Part shown: one piece after another, positions 34,264-43,103 of the stretch | Position numbering within the stretch: the first letter of the stretch is position 1 | Layout of the letters: the number at the start of each line of letters is the position of its first letter | From: an uncultured Gammaproteobacteria bacterium | GTDB lineage: Bacteria > Pseudomonadota > Gammaproteobacteria > JAADHQ01 | DNA length: 64,000 nucleotides | Assembly: GCA_947258755.1 (NCBI GenBank) | Contig: CAMYJO010000005.1 | Span: forward strand, 1-64,000 | Direction: 5' to 3' | Notes under the pieces: model-generated | Database searches by the model: none | What the model saw: only the letters and a program-made list of their open reading frames with translations | Told to the model about the DNA's origin: nothing | Position numbers and translations under genes: made by a program

Positions 34264-35310
34264 TTACGGTGCCGGATTCGGGTATTCACGGTGTATCGCT
34301 TCGATCCCTTCCAGCACTTCATCCGTCAGACTGATGTCGATACTATCGATATTACTTTTAAGTTGCGCCATCGTCGTAGCGCCAATAATGGTACTAGTTA
34401 AGAAAGGACGTGTATTGACATAGGCCAGCGCCATCTGTGCAGGATCAAGCTGATGCTGCCTGGCCAGGTCGACATATTTCGCGGTCGCGGCGACCGCTAC
34501 CGGATTGCTGTATCGATCATAATCCGGATACAGGGTCAGGCGTGCGCCATCCGGTCTGGCATGTTGAAGGTATTTACCGGTAAGCATACCGAAGCCCAAA
34601 GGCGAATAGGCCAGCAAGCCGACATTTTCCCGATAGGAAACCTCCGCCATGCCCACTTCATAGCTGCGATTCAATAGCGCGTAGGGATTTTGTATGCTGA
34701 CAAAACGCGACAACTGATGCTGCTCGGCCAGCTGCAGGAAACGCATCACACCCCAGGGGGTTTCGTTGGAGAGACCGATATGCCGTACTTTACCAGCCTG
34801 CATCTGCTCTTCTAATACCTGCAAGGTTTCCAGCATTGGCGTTAACTCGCCATCGTCCTCAGGAGTGTAGCCCAGCTTGCCAAAGAAATTGGTCTTACGC
34901 TCCGGCCAGTGCAGCTGATACAAATCCAGATAGTCCGTTTGCAGGCGTTGCAAACTGGCATCCAGCGCCGCAACAATATCGTCGCGATTAAAACGTGTCT
35001 TGCCTTCACGGATATGCGGCAGCCAGTCACCTGGGCCAGTCACCTTACTGGCGAGCACAAAATCATCGCGCTTGCCGCGCGCCTTAATCCACTGACCAAT
35101 AATTGTTTCGGTGCTGCCACAGGTCTCAGCTTTGGTAGGGACTGCATATAATTCTGCGGTATCGATAAAGTTGACGCCATGCGCAAGTGCATAATCCAAC
35201 TGCTCAAAGGCCTGTTCAGCTGTATTCTGCTCACCCCATGTCATCGTACCCAAGCAAATAACACTGACCTTGATTTCAGAATGACCCAGAGTACGATATT
35301 CCATTCCCAT
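34264..35310 (-). CDS. Aldo/keto reductase (Tas-like)
   Basis: A 348-residue NADP(H)-dependent aldo/keto reductase. Motifs: YRTLGHSEIKVSVICLGTM (about 5-23), the active-site Asp/Tyr segment NFIDTAELYA (about 51-60), DYLDLYQLHWP with the catalytic His, and the cofactor-binding STIIGATTMAQL near the C terminus. It resembles E. coli Tas in length and order. GGGAG sits eight bases upstream of the ATG at 35310; ATG 35304 and TTG 35325 are other options. Substrate unknown. Confidence 0.9.
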   Translation of the reverse strand: MGMEYRTLGHSEIKVSVICLGTMTWGEQNTAEQAFEQLDYALAHGVNFIDTAELYAVPTKAETCGSTETIIGQWIKARGKRDDFVLASKVTGPGDWLPHIREGKTRFNRDDIVAALDASLQRLQTDYLDLYQLHWPERKTNFFGKLGYTPEDDGELTPMLETLQVLEEQMQAGKVRHIGLSNETPWGVMRFLQLAEQHQLSRFVSIQNPYALLNRSYEVGMAEVSYRENVGLLAYSPLGFGMLTGKYLQHARPDGARLTLYPDYDRYSNPVAVAATAKYVDLARQHQLDPAQMALAYVNTRPFLTSTIIGATTMAQLKSNIDSIDISLTDEVLEGIEAIHREYPNPAP

Positions 35311-35753
35311 TTCTGCTGCTCCCAAAAATTAACTGGCATTGACAAGTCATATTATTGCAATAGATATGTCATATCAACTCGCCATTATTCCTCACACATT
35401 CATTTCTAACGGTCAGGAGGAAACCTGATGAATAAAAAATTGTTGACCTTAACTATCTCAAGAACTTTTCGGATATAAGGATGGCTTATTCGATTGCGAA
35501 ATCGCCCAGGCTAATATGTTGGGCTCTTTCATCAGCTTATCAAAGTAGGTCGCCTGCTTTTTCATAATGCACGATAATTAGAATATTTTTAACAGAAAAA
35601 TCCACAAAGGTCTGTGGAAAAAGCGACAATTGTGTACATTGCGGGCATACAATATCAGTAGGGGCAGCGTTTGCATGGATTGATATGCTGACAGATACCG
35701 ATGCAGAGCGGCAGAAAGCATGCCAGGGAAATTTTAAATAACCTTAACGATAC
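35311..35753. other. Intergenic region with short open frames, probably decayed coding sequence
   Basis: About 440 bases. A perfect AGGAGG site precedes an ATG at 35428 whose frame closes after 16 codons. A shift there would open into a further coding-like stretch to 35547. Another frame, 35568-35741, has protein-like sequence but no start codon. I read this as a broken gene or leader, not a functional one. Confidence 0.35.
35568..35741 (+). pseudogene. Possible C-terminal gene fragment with Cys-rich motif
   Basis: An open frame from a stop at 35565 to TAA at 35739 has no usable start codon. It encodes a Cys motif (VCGKSDNCVHCGHT) and a helical ending (GAAFAWIDMLTDTDAERQ) that read like real protein. 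It may be the 3' end of a gene whose start, with a good ribosome-binding site at 35415-35430, has been separated by frameshifts. No family recognised. Confidence 0.3.
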
Positions 35754-37208
35754 CTAGAATACATCCTTTCCTGTAAAACCTTTAAAGATAGTCAGGAAGA
35801 CAATCTTCAAATCAAACCATAACGACCAGTTACGGATATAATCAAGATCAAACTGTACGCGTTGCTCCATTTTGTCCAGTGTATCCGTTTCGCCACGCAG
35901 ACCGTTGATTTGTGCCCAACCGGTAATACCTGGCTTTACCTTATGCCTTAACATATAGCCCAGGATCTGCGACCTGTATTCTTCGTTATGAGCTACCGCA
36001 TGTGGCCGTGGGCCGACAATAGACATCTTGCCTTGCAAGACATTAAAAAACTGCGGCAACTCATCCAGCGATGTGCGTCGCAAAAAGGCACCAAATGCCG
36101 TGATACGATCATCATTACGTTTGGCTTGAACCACTTTATCGCCGTCTTCACAGACCTTCATGGTTCTGAACTTACATACCTTGATTTGCTCACCGTGCAT
36201 GCCATAACGTTTTTGCCGGAAAAAAACCGGGCCGGCAGAAGTTATTTTCACCCCCATTGCGATAATCAACATCGGTATTGAGATCAGTATCAAGATTAGA
36301 CTAGACAAGGCGATGTCCTCCACCCGCTTCGCCAGGCCGTCGATACCATAAAAAGGCGATTCATAGACACTCACGGCAGGGATACCCTGCAAGGTAGTCC
36401 AGCGCGCATGTAATAGACCAAACATAAAGAAATCCGGCACAACATAAACCGACACCGTACTATCGGCGAGTTTATTCACTAATTCATTGATTCGCTTTTC
36501 AGCACTCATCGGTAACACCACATAGACCACATCGATCCTGCCGCTACGCGCACTATCAATCAGATCAGTAAACCCGCCCAGAATATTGATGTCTTCCCCA
36601 GCTAGGCGTCTGCCTTCTCCAGCGGCACGGTCATCATAATAACCTTCAAAACGATAGCCCTTCCAGGGCATACTATTAATCGCCTTTTCAACGTCCTTAC
36701 CAAGTGAGCGGACTCCCAGAACAGCGACCTTTCTTACATTCTTATTCCGATTACGGAAATAGTTCAATGACAAGCGCCTAACAACATGCAGCAGCACTAT
36801 TACAACGGGCGTAAGGACGTACCACCATGCGATGACTAGCAAAGGTAAATCCAACATCCATCCGGAAAAATACACAAATAGGGAAACTAGAATCGCAGTC
36901 AGCAGCCATAAGCCCAGAATTCGACTGGCTTCACGTGCGATTGGAAAACCTCGCCATATCTCATAGACCTCAAAATGCTCGGTCAGGTACTGAAAAATAA
37001 ACAGGCCGACTAAGCCGATCCAGGTTAGGGGATTCTGCCAGGCAATGCCATTCAGGTAACAAGCAAGCCATAGGCAAGCGAGAATAGCGATACTATCCAT
37101 GATCCGTGAGATCGCCATAATCTTGGAATGAAACGGGCGAATCGGCTTATTAGGATACTTGGAAGCCTTATTCGACTTATTAATATCATCAGAAATCCAT
37201 TTATTCAT
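35754..37208 (-). CDS. Undecaprenyl-phosphate sugar phosphotransferase (WcaJ-type)
   Basis: A 484-residue membrane enzyme that starts exopolysaccharide synthesis by moving a sugar-1-phosphate from UDP-sugar to undecaprenyl phosphate. Four to five hydrophobic helices (about 30-145) are followed by a Rossmann-like region (KVAVLGVRSLGKDV, about 160-265), another helix near 295-318, and the bacterial sugar transferase domain with KVCKFRTM, RRTSLDELPQFFNVLQG, GPRPHAVAHN and KPGITGWAQINGLRG. The C-terminal WFDLKIVFLTIFKGF is typical of the WcaJ/PssY group. It stands alone, without other polysaccharide genes in the window. Confidence 0.92.
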   Translation of the reverse strand: MNKWISDDINKSNKASKYPNKPIRPFHSKIMAISRIMDSIAILACLWLACYLNGIAWQNPLTWIGLVGLFIFQYLTEHFEVYEIWRGFPIAREASRILGLWLLTAILVSLFVYFSGWMLDLPLLVIAWWYVLTPVVIVLLHVVRRLSLNYFRNRNKNVRKVAVLGVRSLGKDVEKAINSMPWKGYRFEGYYDDRAAGEGRRLAGEDINILGGFTDLIDSARSGRIDVVYVVLPMSAEKRINELVNKLADSTVSVYVVPDFFMFGLLHARWTTLQGIPAVSVYESPFYGIDGLAKRVEDIALSSLILILISIPMLIIAMGVKITSAGPVFFRQKRYGMHGEQIKVCKFRTMKVCEDGDKVVQAKRNDDRITAFGAFLRRTSLDELPQFFNVLQGKMSIVGPRPHAVAHNEEYRSQILGYMLRHKVKPGITGWAQINGLRGETDTLDKMEQRVQFDLDYIRNWSLWFDLKIVFLTIFKGFTGKDVF

Positions 37209-37925
37209 ACCACTACTTTTCCTTCGAGCTATACAATATCGTCCGATAAACTACCCACTGACTGATACATATGAAGGGGTAGAAATGCGCAACCTTCAAA
37301 ACTCTAGATTACAATGTTAATCTATATCTAATTTTAGGTAAAGATATAATAATATACTGAATTATCTACTTAAATCAGCGAGGCCTACATTACATCCGCA
37401 CTTATGGCTTTGCAGGCCAAGACCTAAGGATATAAATTTAATATTCATATGTTACAGGGTATTTTCCATTATTTGGTAATAATTTACCATATCTATGGGC
37501 GCGATATTAACAAACCGGTCACATTTCATCAGATTGATTGGCCCCGCCACCATCATCAACACCTGTTCGTATAAACACAAATACTGCTTAACAATGAACC
37601 GTCATTTGACGTGAGCAGAACGACGTCAGCTGCTCTGTATGCGTGATGAAAAGCAACATATTCTGCTCGCATTTGCTGGGTAAACACGACTTGTTAATTA
37701 GCGAAGCACGATGCAACAAATAGGAAAAATGACAAGTAATCATCTAAATCATTAACGATCCTGATAACTGCTCACATACGAAAAACTATGCCGGTCTCAT
37801 CGACATGACAATATGATTTAGGTCATGCCTTTGTCATCAGCTTTATAGTATTCTAATTATGATAGAAGTAACCTGGGATCTTTATTTATGCTATTGGCAA
37901 TGAAGGACACATTAAGCTCAATCCT
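37209..37925. other. Long divergent intergenic region
   Basis: More than 700 bases between the EPS transferase and ppsA, unusually long for this window. I see a palindrome TGGTAA-TAAT-TTACCA at 37474-37489 and a possible -35 TTGTCA at 37831, with no clear -10. No open frame of useful length. Regulatory sequence or a small RNA is possible; I cannot support either. Confidence 0.4.
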
Positions 37926-40337
37926 ATGACAAGCCCGAAACAATATATCCGTTGGTTTGAACAGCTGGACATCGATGACATCCCACTGGTAGGCGGCAAG
38001 AATGCCTCACTCGGTGAAATGTATCGTCAATTGACACCGCAGGGCATCAAAATACCCAATGGCTTCGCCATTACTGCAGATGCCTACCGATATATGCTCG
38101 ACCAGGCCGATGCCTGGGAGCCATTACACGAAGCCCTCGACAAACTGGATGCAGATGATATTGATGATCTGGCCAAACGCGGCACACAGGCACGCGAGAT
38201 TGTCTATGCTGCGACCTTGCCAGATGATCTAAGCTCACAAATCCTGGAAGCCTTCCATCAACTACAACAACACTATGATGATGACATCAGTGTGGCCGTA
38301 CGCAGCTCAGCCACTGCCGAAGACCTGCCCAATGCCAGCTTTGCCGGACAACAGGACACCTATCTGAATATCAGCACTGACGCCCAATTGCTCGACGCTT
38401 GTCGGCGTTGTTTCGCCAGTCTATTCACCGACCGCGCAATACATTACCGTATAGACAAGGGCTTTGACCACTTCAAGGTAGCCTTATCGATATCTATAAT
38501 GAAAATGGTACGATCCGACCTGGCATCCAGCGGCGTTATGTTCTCACTGGATACTGAAACAGGCTTCCGTGATGTCGTCTTTATTACCGCCGCCTATGGA
38601 CTCGGTGAAACCGTCGTCCAGGGCAGCGTCGATCCCGATGAGTTTTATGTGCATAAACCGACCTATGAACAAGGCCAGCGCACGGTCTTGCGTCGCACAC
38701 TCGGCGCCAAGAAAATCAAGATGCTGTATGCCGGTGGCCGCACCCGCGAAGCGACCAAGAATGTACCGACAGCAAAAGAAGATCGCCATCGTTTTTGCAT
38801 TAGCGATGAGGATGTCCTGACCCTGGCAGGCTATGCTATCAAGGTCGAGAAACATTACAGTCAACGTGCCGGTCAGGCCAGGCCTATGGATATGGAATGG
38901 GCCAAGGATGGTATTGATGGTGAATTGTATTTGGTACAAGCCAGACCGGAGACCGTTGAATCACAAATTTCAGGCACTAGTCTGGAGTTATATCATTTAC
39001 AGGAAACGGGCGAAATACTCACTAGCGGCAACGCGGTAGGTGCTCGCATTGCCAGCGGTCGTGCCCGCCTGATTCGCAATCTTGACCTACTAAATGAGTT
39101 TCGTCCAGGCGAGGTACTGGTGGCAGATACCACCACACCCGATTGGGAACCGGTCATGAAAATTGCTGCCGCCATCGTCACTAACCGTGGCGGCAGGACT
39201 TGCCACGCCGCTATTATCGCGCGCGAGCTCGGCATCCCCGCTATCATTGGCTGTGATAATGCCACTGAGGTTATCACGGACCAAGCACCCGTTACTGTCG
39301 ATTGTTCCGAGGGTGATCAAGGTAACATCTACGCCGGTGAACTGGCATTTGAGAAATCACTCATGGATATTGGTAGCCTGGATCGACCAAAGACAAAAAT
39401 CATGCTCAATATAGGCAACCCGAATATTGCCTTCAAAACCTCTTTTCTACCCAATGACGGTGTCGGTCTGGCGCGAATGGAGTTTATTATTAATGAATCC
39501 ATCAAGGCACACCCGATGGCGCTACTCTACCCAGACAAAGTGCGCGACCCGTCACAGCGGAAAAAGCTGGATGAATTATGCCATGGTTATGCCAGTCCGA
39601 CAGATTTCTTTATCAAACGTCTGTCCGAAGGCGTTGGTACTATTGCTGCTGCATTCTGGCCAAAACCGGTGGTCGTTCGAATGTCTGATTTAAAGACCAA
39701 TGAATATGCCGCCCTACTGGGCGGAAAATACTTCGAACCCGCCGAGGCCAATCCAATGCTCGGATTTCGCGGCGCCTTTCGCTATACCCATCCGGACTAC
39801 GCCGAGGCTTTCGCCCTTGAATGTGCGGCCTTGAAACGTGTGCGCGAAGACATGGGATTGAACAATGTCATCCTCATGATCCCCTTCTGCCGTCGTATCG
39901 ATGAGGCTGAACGCGTATTACAAACACTACAGGACAACGGCCTTAAACGTGGTGATAATGGCCTGCAAATCTATGTCATGTGCGAAGTCCCGAATAATGT
40001 GATTCTAATCGATGCCTTCTCACAATTGTTCGACGGATTTTCGATTGGCTCAAATGACCTCACCCAACTGACACTGGGCGTCGATCGCGACTCGGATATT
40101 GTTGCCGCTGACTTTGATGAGCGTGATGACGGTGTCAAAGAGTTGATTCGCATGGCCACAGAAGGCGCTAAACGTAATCAACGTCATTCAGGCCTTTGCG
40201 GACAAGCGCCATCCGATTATCCTGAAATGGCTGAATATCTGGTAAAAATAGGCATTGATTCTATCAGTCTAAACCCAGACACCGTCATCAGTACAACCCA
40301 GCAAATCCTTGAATTTGAAAAACGCCTGCGGCAATAA
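37926..40337 (+). CDS. ppsA: Phosphoenolpyruvate synthase
   Basis: An 803-residue PEP synthase (pyruvate, water dikinase). The N-terminal ATP-grasp domain (about 10-350) has VGGKNASLGEMY and VAVRSSATAEDLPNASFAGQ. The phosphohistidine domain has TNRGGRTCHAAIIARELG (catalytic His about 426). The C-terminal barrel (about 480-800) binds pyruvate, with GSNDLTQLTLGVDRD and SGLCGQAPSDYPE. It makes PEP from pyruvate and ATP for gluconeogenesis. The class I aldolase gene lies 1.6 kb downstream in the same direction. There is no obvious ribosome-binding site at the ATG. Confidence 0.96.
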   Translation: MTSPKQYIRWFEQLDIDDIPLVGGKNASLGEMYRQLTPQGIKIPNGFAITADAYRYMLDQADAWEPLHEALDKLDADDIDDLAKRGTQAREIVYAATLPDDLSSQILEAFHQLQQHYDDDISVAVRSSATAEDLPNASFAGQQDTYLNISTDAQLLDACRRCFASLFTDRAIHYRIDKGFDHFKVALSISIMKMVRSDLASSGVMFSLDTETGFRDVVFITAAYGLGETVVQGSVDPDEFYVHKPTYEQGQRTVLRRTLGAKKIKMLYAGGRTREATKNVPTAKEDRHRFCISDEDVLTLAGYAIKVEKHYSQRAGQARPMDMEWAKDGIDGELYLVQARPETVESQISGTSLELYHLQETGEILTSGNAVGARIASGRARLIRNLDLLNEFRPGEVLVADTTTPDWEPVMKIAAAIVTNRGGRTCHAAIIARELGIPAIIGCDNATEVITDQAPVTVDCSEGDQGNIYAGELAFEKSLMDIGSLDRPKTKIMLNIGNPNIAFKTSFLPNDGVGLARMEFIINESIKAHPMALLYPDKVRDPSQRKKLDELCHGYASPTDFFIKRLSEGVGTIAAAFWPKPVVVRMSDLKTNEYAALLGGKYFEPAEANPMLGFRGAFRYTHPDYAEAFALECAALKRVREDMGLNNVILMIPFCRRIDEAERVLQTLQDNGLKRGDNGLQIYVMCEVPNNVILIDAFSQLFDGFSIGSNDLTQLTLGVDRDSDIVAADFDERDDGVKELIRMATEGAKRNQRHSGLCGQAPSDYPEMAEYLVKIGIDSISLNPDTVISTTQQILEFEKRLRQ

Positions 40338-40537
40338 TGCAGGCTGCTGAAATCCCAAGCGTTATAATCAATATGCAAACAAATATCAGGAGTACTATAA
40401 TTATTAATAGGTGGTGAATAATTAACTTGAGACAAATATCTGCACCCAACAGATTCAAAGCGGTGTATAGTTCGACAACAACGACATAACATTATTACAA
40501 ATTTTTATAATATTTTTTCTATGATCAGGAGTTTCTT

Positions 40538-41062
40538 ATGAAAGACCCACATCAGCATGACCCTATTGACGTCCTCGGTGAGGTCTATGAAAAAATGTAT
40601 GAGAGTGTCGCCAAAAACTTTCATAAGGCCGAGGAAAAGAGCGGGCCCATTCTGCATAAATTAGTTGACGAGGCCAAGGAAGATGCGGTCAAGTTAAAAG
40701 ATATCTCAGAGGAAGGTGGCGAGAAGTTAGCCGAATGGCTAAAACGCGACCTCGATGATGCAGTCCACTACATGGCCGAAACCGGTGATGAATTAAAAGA
40801 CTGGCTCGGTTTCGAGACAGCACTACTGGAAAGCAGCTTTATTGACCTGTTACTGAAAGCAGCCGATAAAACGACGCTGAAATTGATACAGATGAAAGAA
40901 GACGCGGAAAAGAGTGTCACCTACCACACGGGTGAAATAACCGGTCCAGGCACCCTGAACTGTACTGAATGTAGCGAGAAACTGCATTTTTACAAATCGG
41001 GAAAAGTACCGCCCTGCCCGAAATGCCATGGCACCGTGTTTCATCGAAAAATATTAAGCTAA
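40538..41062 (+). CDS. Zinc ribbon-containing protein (DUF1451)
   Basis: A 174-residue protein. Residues 1-125 are charged helices resembling an amphipathic coiled coil, and the C-terminal part has a zinc ribbon: NCTECSEKLHF and PPCPKCHGTVFHR (two CxxC pairs). This matches the DUF1451/YbeL-type family of small gammaproteobacterial proteins with unknown function. ATCAGGAG precedes the ATG. It lies 50 bases before mtfA in the same direction. Confidence 0.78.
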   Translation: MKDPHQHDPIDVLGEVYEKMYESVAKNFHKAEEKSGPILHKLVDEAKEDAVKLKDISEEGGEKLAEWLKRDLDDAVHYMAETGDELKDWLGFETALLESSFIDLLLKAADKTTLKLIQMKEDAEKSVTYHTGEITGPGTLNCTECSEKLHFYKSGKVPPCPKCHGTVFHRKILS

Positions 41063-41111
41063 TACCGTAGCCCAAAATGCATGCATATTAGCGACACGGC
41101 GAGACAGTGAT

Positions 41112-41900
41112 ATGATACTGAGACGCATTCAACGCTTCTGGCAACAGCACATCCTGTTTCGTTCGCGCATACCGTATTCCTTATGGCATAAGACCATCAT
41201 GACATCAACCCTTCTGTCGTGCCTGGATCGAAAAGAACGTCATCGACTGCGTAAACTAGCCAGCCTGTTTCTGCATGAAAAAGCCATCACCGGTGCTGGT
41301 GGTCTTGACGTTAATGACACCATGCGAGTCTATATCGCTGCGACCGCCTGCTTACTCATCCTCAATCTTGACCTGGATTACTATGATGGCTGGAGCGAGA
41401 TTATCGTTTACCCCGACACCTTCGTCATCAAACGCGAAGAATATGATGAAAACGGCCTTGTTCATAATACCCAGCGAGCGCTGGCCGGTGAATCCTGGCA
41501 GCGTGGGCCCGTTATTCTTTCCTGGTCGGATGCCAGGCCGGAAGACCAGCCCGACAGGCATGCATCCAATGTCGTCCTGCATGAGTTTGCCCATAAGCTG
41601 GATATGCTGAATGGTGCAGCGAATGGTATGCCACCCTTGCATGCCAGCATGACACGTGAAGACTGGACCAAATCACTGTCACTGGCGTACAAAAAACTGC
41701 ATCAAAAAATAGATCATCATAAGCAGACAAGTATCGATCCCTATGGTGCGGAGAACCCGGCCGAATTCTTTGCGGTGCTGACAGAAACATTCTTTGAACA
41801 CCCGGCCCGTTTACAGAAAGCGTACCGGCAGGTATATCAACAATTTTGCCTGTTCTATCGACAGGACCCAATACAACGCCACTGTAATCATATGGCTTGA
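41112..41900 (+). CDS. mtfA: MtfA-type zinc peptidase (M90 family)
   Basis: A 262-residue cytosolic metallopeptidase with the zinc motif HEFAHKLD (His about 157, catalytic Glu 158) and a downstream Glu in AEFFAVLTETFFEHP. N-terminal WQQHILFRSRIPYSLW and ATACLLILNLDLDYYDGWSE fit MtfA, which in E. coli binds the Mlc repressor and thereby influences glucose PTS expression. No PTS gene is in this window, so another role is possible. It precedes the aldolase gene closely. Confidence 0.9.
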   Translation: MILRRIQRFWQQHILFRSRIPYSLWHKTIMTSTLLSCLDRKERHRLRKLASLFLHEKAITGAGGLDVNDTMRVYIAATACLLILNLDLDYYDGWSEIIVYPDTFVIKREEYDENGLVHNTQRALAGESWQRGPVILSWSDARPEDQPDRHASNVVLHEFAHKLDMLNGAANGMPPLHASMTREDWTKSLSLAYKKLHQKIDHHKQTSIDPYGAENPAEFFAVLTETFFEHPARLQKAYRQVYQQFCLFYRQDPIQRHCNHMA

Positions 41901-41935
41901 CACGACTTTCTGCATTTAACAAAAGGAGTATCACT

Positions 41936-42961
41936 ATGCAATATTCCTCTGAACTGGAAGCAACTATCAACGATATGGCGCAAAAAGGTCGTGGCATTCT
42001 GGCCGCTGATGAAAGCGCCCCCACCATTGCCAAACGATTCAAGGCAATCAACGTCGAATCGACCGAGGAAAACCGACGCATCTGGCGCAGCCTGCTGGTG
42101 ACGACTGAGGGTTTGGGCCAATATATCAATGGCATAATTTTGTTCGAGGAAACCCTGGAGCAAAAGACGGATGATGGTAACAGCATACCTCAGGCAGCCT
42201 GGGCACAAACCATAGTCCCCGGGATAAAAGTCGATAAGGGCAAGATCCCGCTGGCCCTGTCTCCTGGGGATCTCATCACCCAGGGCCTGGATGGCTTGGC
42301 CGAACGTTTACGCAGTTACAAGCAGCAAGGCGCCCGTTTCGCCAAGTGGCGTGAGGTCTATGCCATTGATAAACATGTCCCAAGTCAACACGGCATAGAG
42401 GCCAATGCGGAAATGCTGGCGCGTTATGCGGCCGTCTGTCAGGACGAAGGACTGGTGCCTATCGTCGAGCCGGAAGTTTTGATGGATGGTGATCATGATA
42501 TTGATCGCCATGCTAACGTGACCGAGGCCGTACAACATGCCGTTTTTCATGCGCTGCATCGTCATCATGTGCAACTGGAACTGATGATCCTGAAACCGAA
42601 CATGGTATTGCCGGGAAAAGACTGCCGACGTGCGTCAGCAGACGAAGTGGCAACGGCCACATTAAAGGTATTGCATCGCTGTGTACCATCTGCCGTCCCC
42701 AGTATTAATTTTTTATCCGGTGGGCAAGGTCCTGAAGAAGCGACCATCAATCTCAATGCCCTGAACCAACAGTCAACAGACGCCCCCTGGAAATTAAGCA
42801 TATCGTACGGGCGCGCATTACAACAGACAGCATTACAGGCATGGCAGGGAAAAGAGGACAATTACCTACTCGCTCAACAGGCCTTATTGGAACGTGCCAG
42901 ACTAAACAGCCTCGCACAACTAGGCCAATACAATCCTGATATGGAACAGGCTGACACATAA
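41936..42961 (+). CDS. Class I fructose-bisphosphate aldolase
   Basis: A 341-residue Schiff-base aldolase of the animal/plant-like class I family. N-terminal KGRGILAADES, TEENRRIWRSLL, and the Schiff-base Lys in ELMILKPNMVLPG (about residue 220) are visible; INFLSGGQGPEEAT and WKLSISYGRALQQTAL follow. It cleaves fructose-1,6-bisphosphate reversibly without metal. AAAGGAG precedes the ATG at 41936. The upstream in-frame extension overlaps mtfA and is not needed. Many gammaproteobacteria use the class II enzyme; a class I enzyme next to ppsA suggests a gluconeogenic role. Confidence 0.95.
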   Translation: MQYSSELEATINDMAQKGRGILAADESAPTIAKRFKAINVESTEENRRIWRSLLVTTEGLGQYINGIILFEETLEQKTDDGNSIPQAAWAQTIVPGIKVDKGKIPLALSPGDLITQGLDGLAERLRSYKQQGARFAKWREVYAIDKHVPSQHGIEANAEMLARYAAVCQDEGLVPIVEPEVLMDGDHDIDRHANVTEAVQHAVFHALHRHHVQLELMILKPNMVLPGKDCRRASADEVATATLKVLHRCVPSAVPSINFLSGGQGPEEATINLNALNQQSTDAPWKLSISYGRALQQTALQAWQGKEDNYLLAQQALLERARLNSLAQLGQYNPDMEQADT

Positions 42962-43103
42962 TTGCGCATGAGCATGATAGAAAAAACCTACATATCCTGC
43001 GTAATACCCTTTTCGTAATATTCTGGCACACAAGCTAAGGGTATAACTATCTGCGCAATTTCATTCTACTAATTATGATTGCGATGAATGCATCACTACT
43101 GGT

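Noticed and set aside
35458-35565. 35-codon minus-strand frame starting MKKQATYFDKLMKEPN
   Set aside because: It reads like protein but has no ribosome-binding site and overlaps equally protein-like plus-strand sequence; I could not choose between them.
40325-40347. GCCTGC/GCAGGC hairpin at the end of ppsA
   Set aside because: The stem is six bases, part of it inside the coding sequence, and no T-run follows, so I did not call a terminator.
41462-42208. Long minus-strand open frames opposite mtfA and the aldolase gene
   Set aside because: They are antisense to two well-identified enzymes and have no features of their own.
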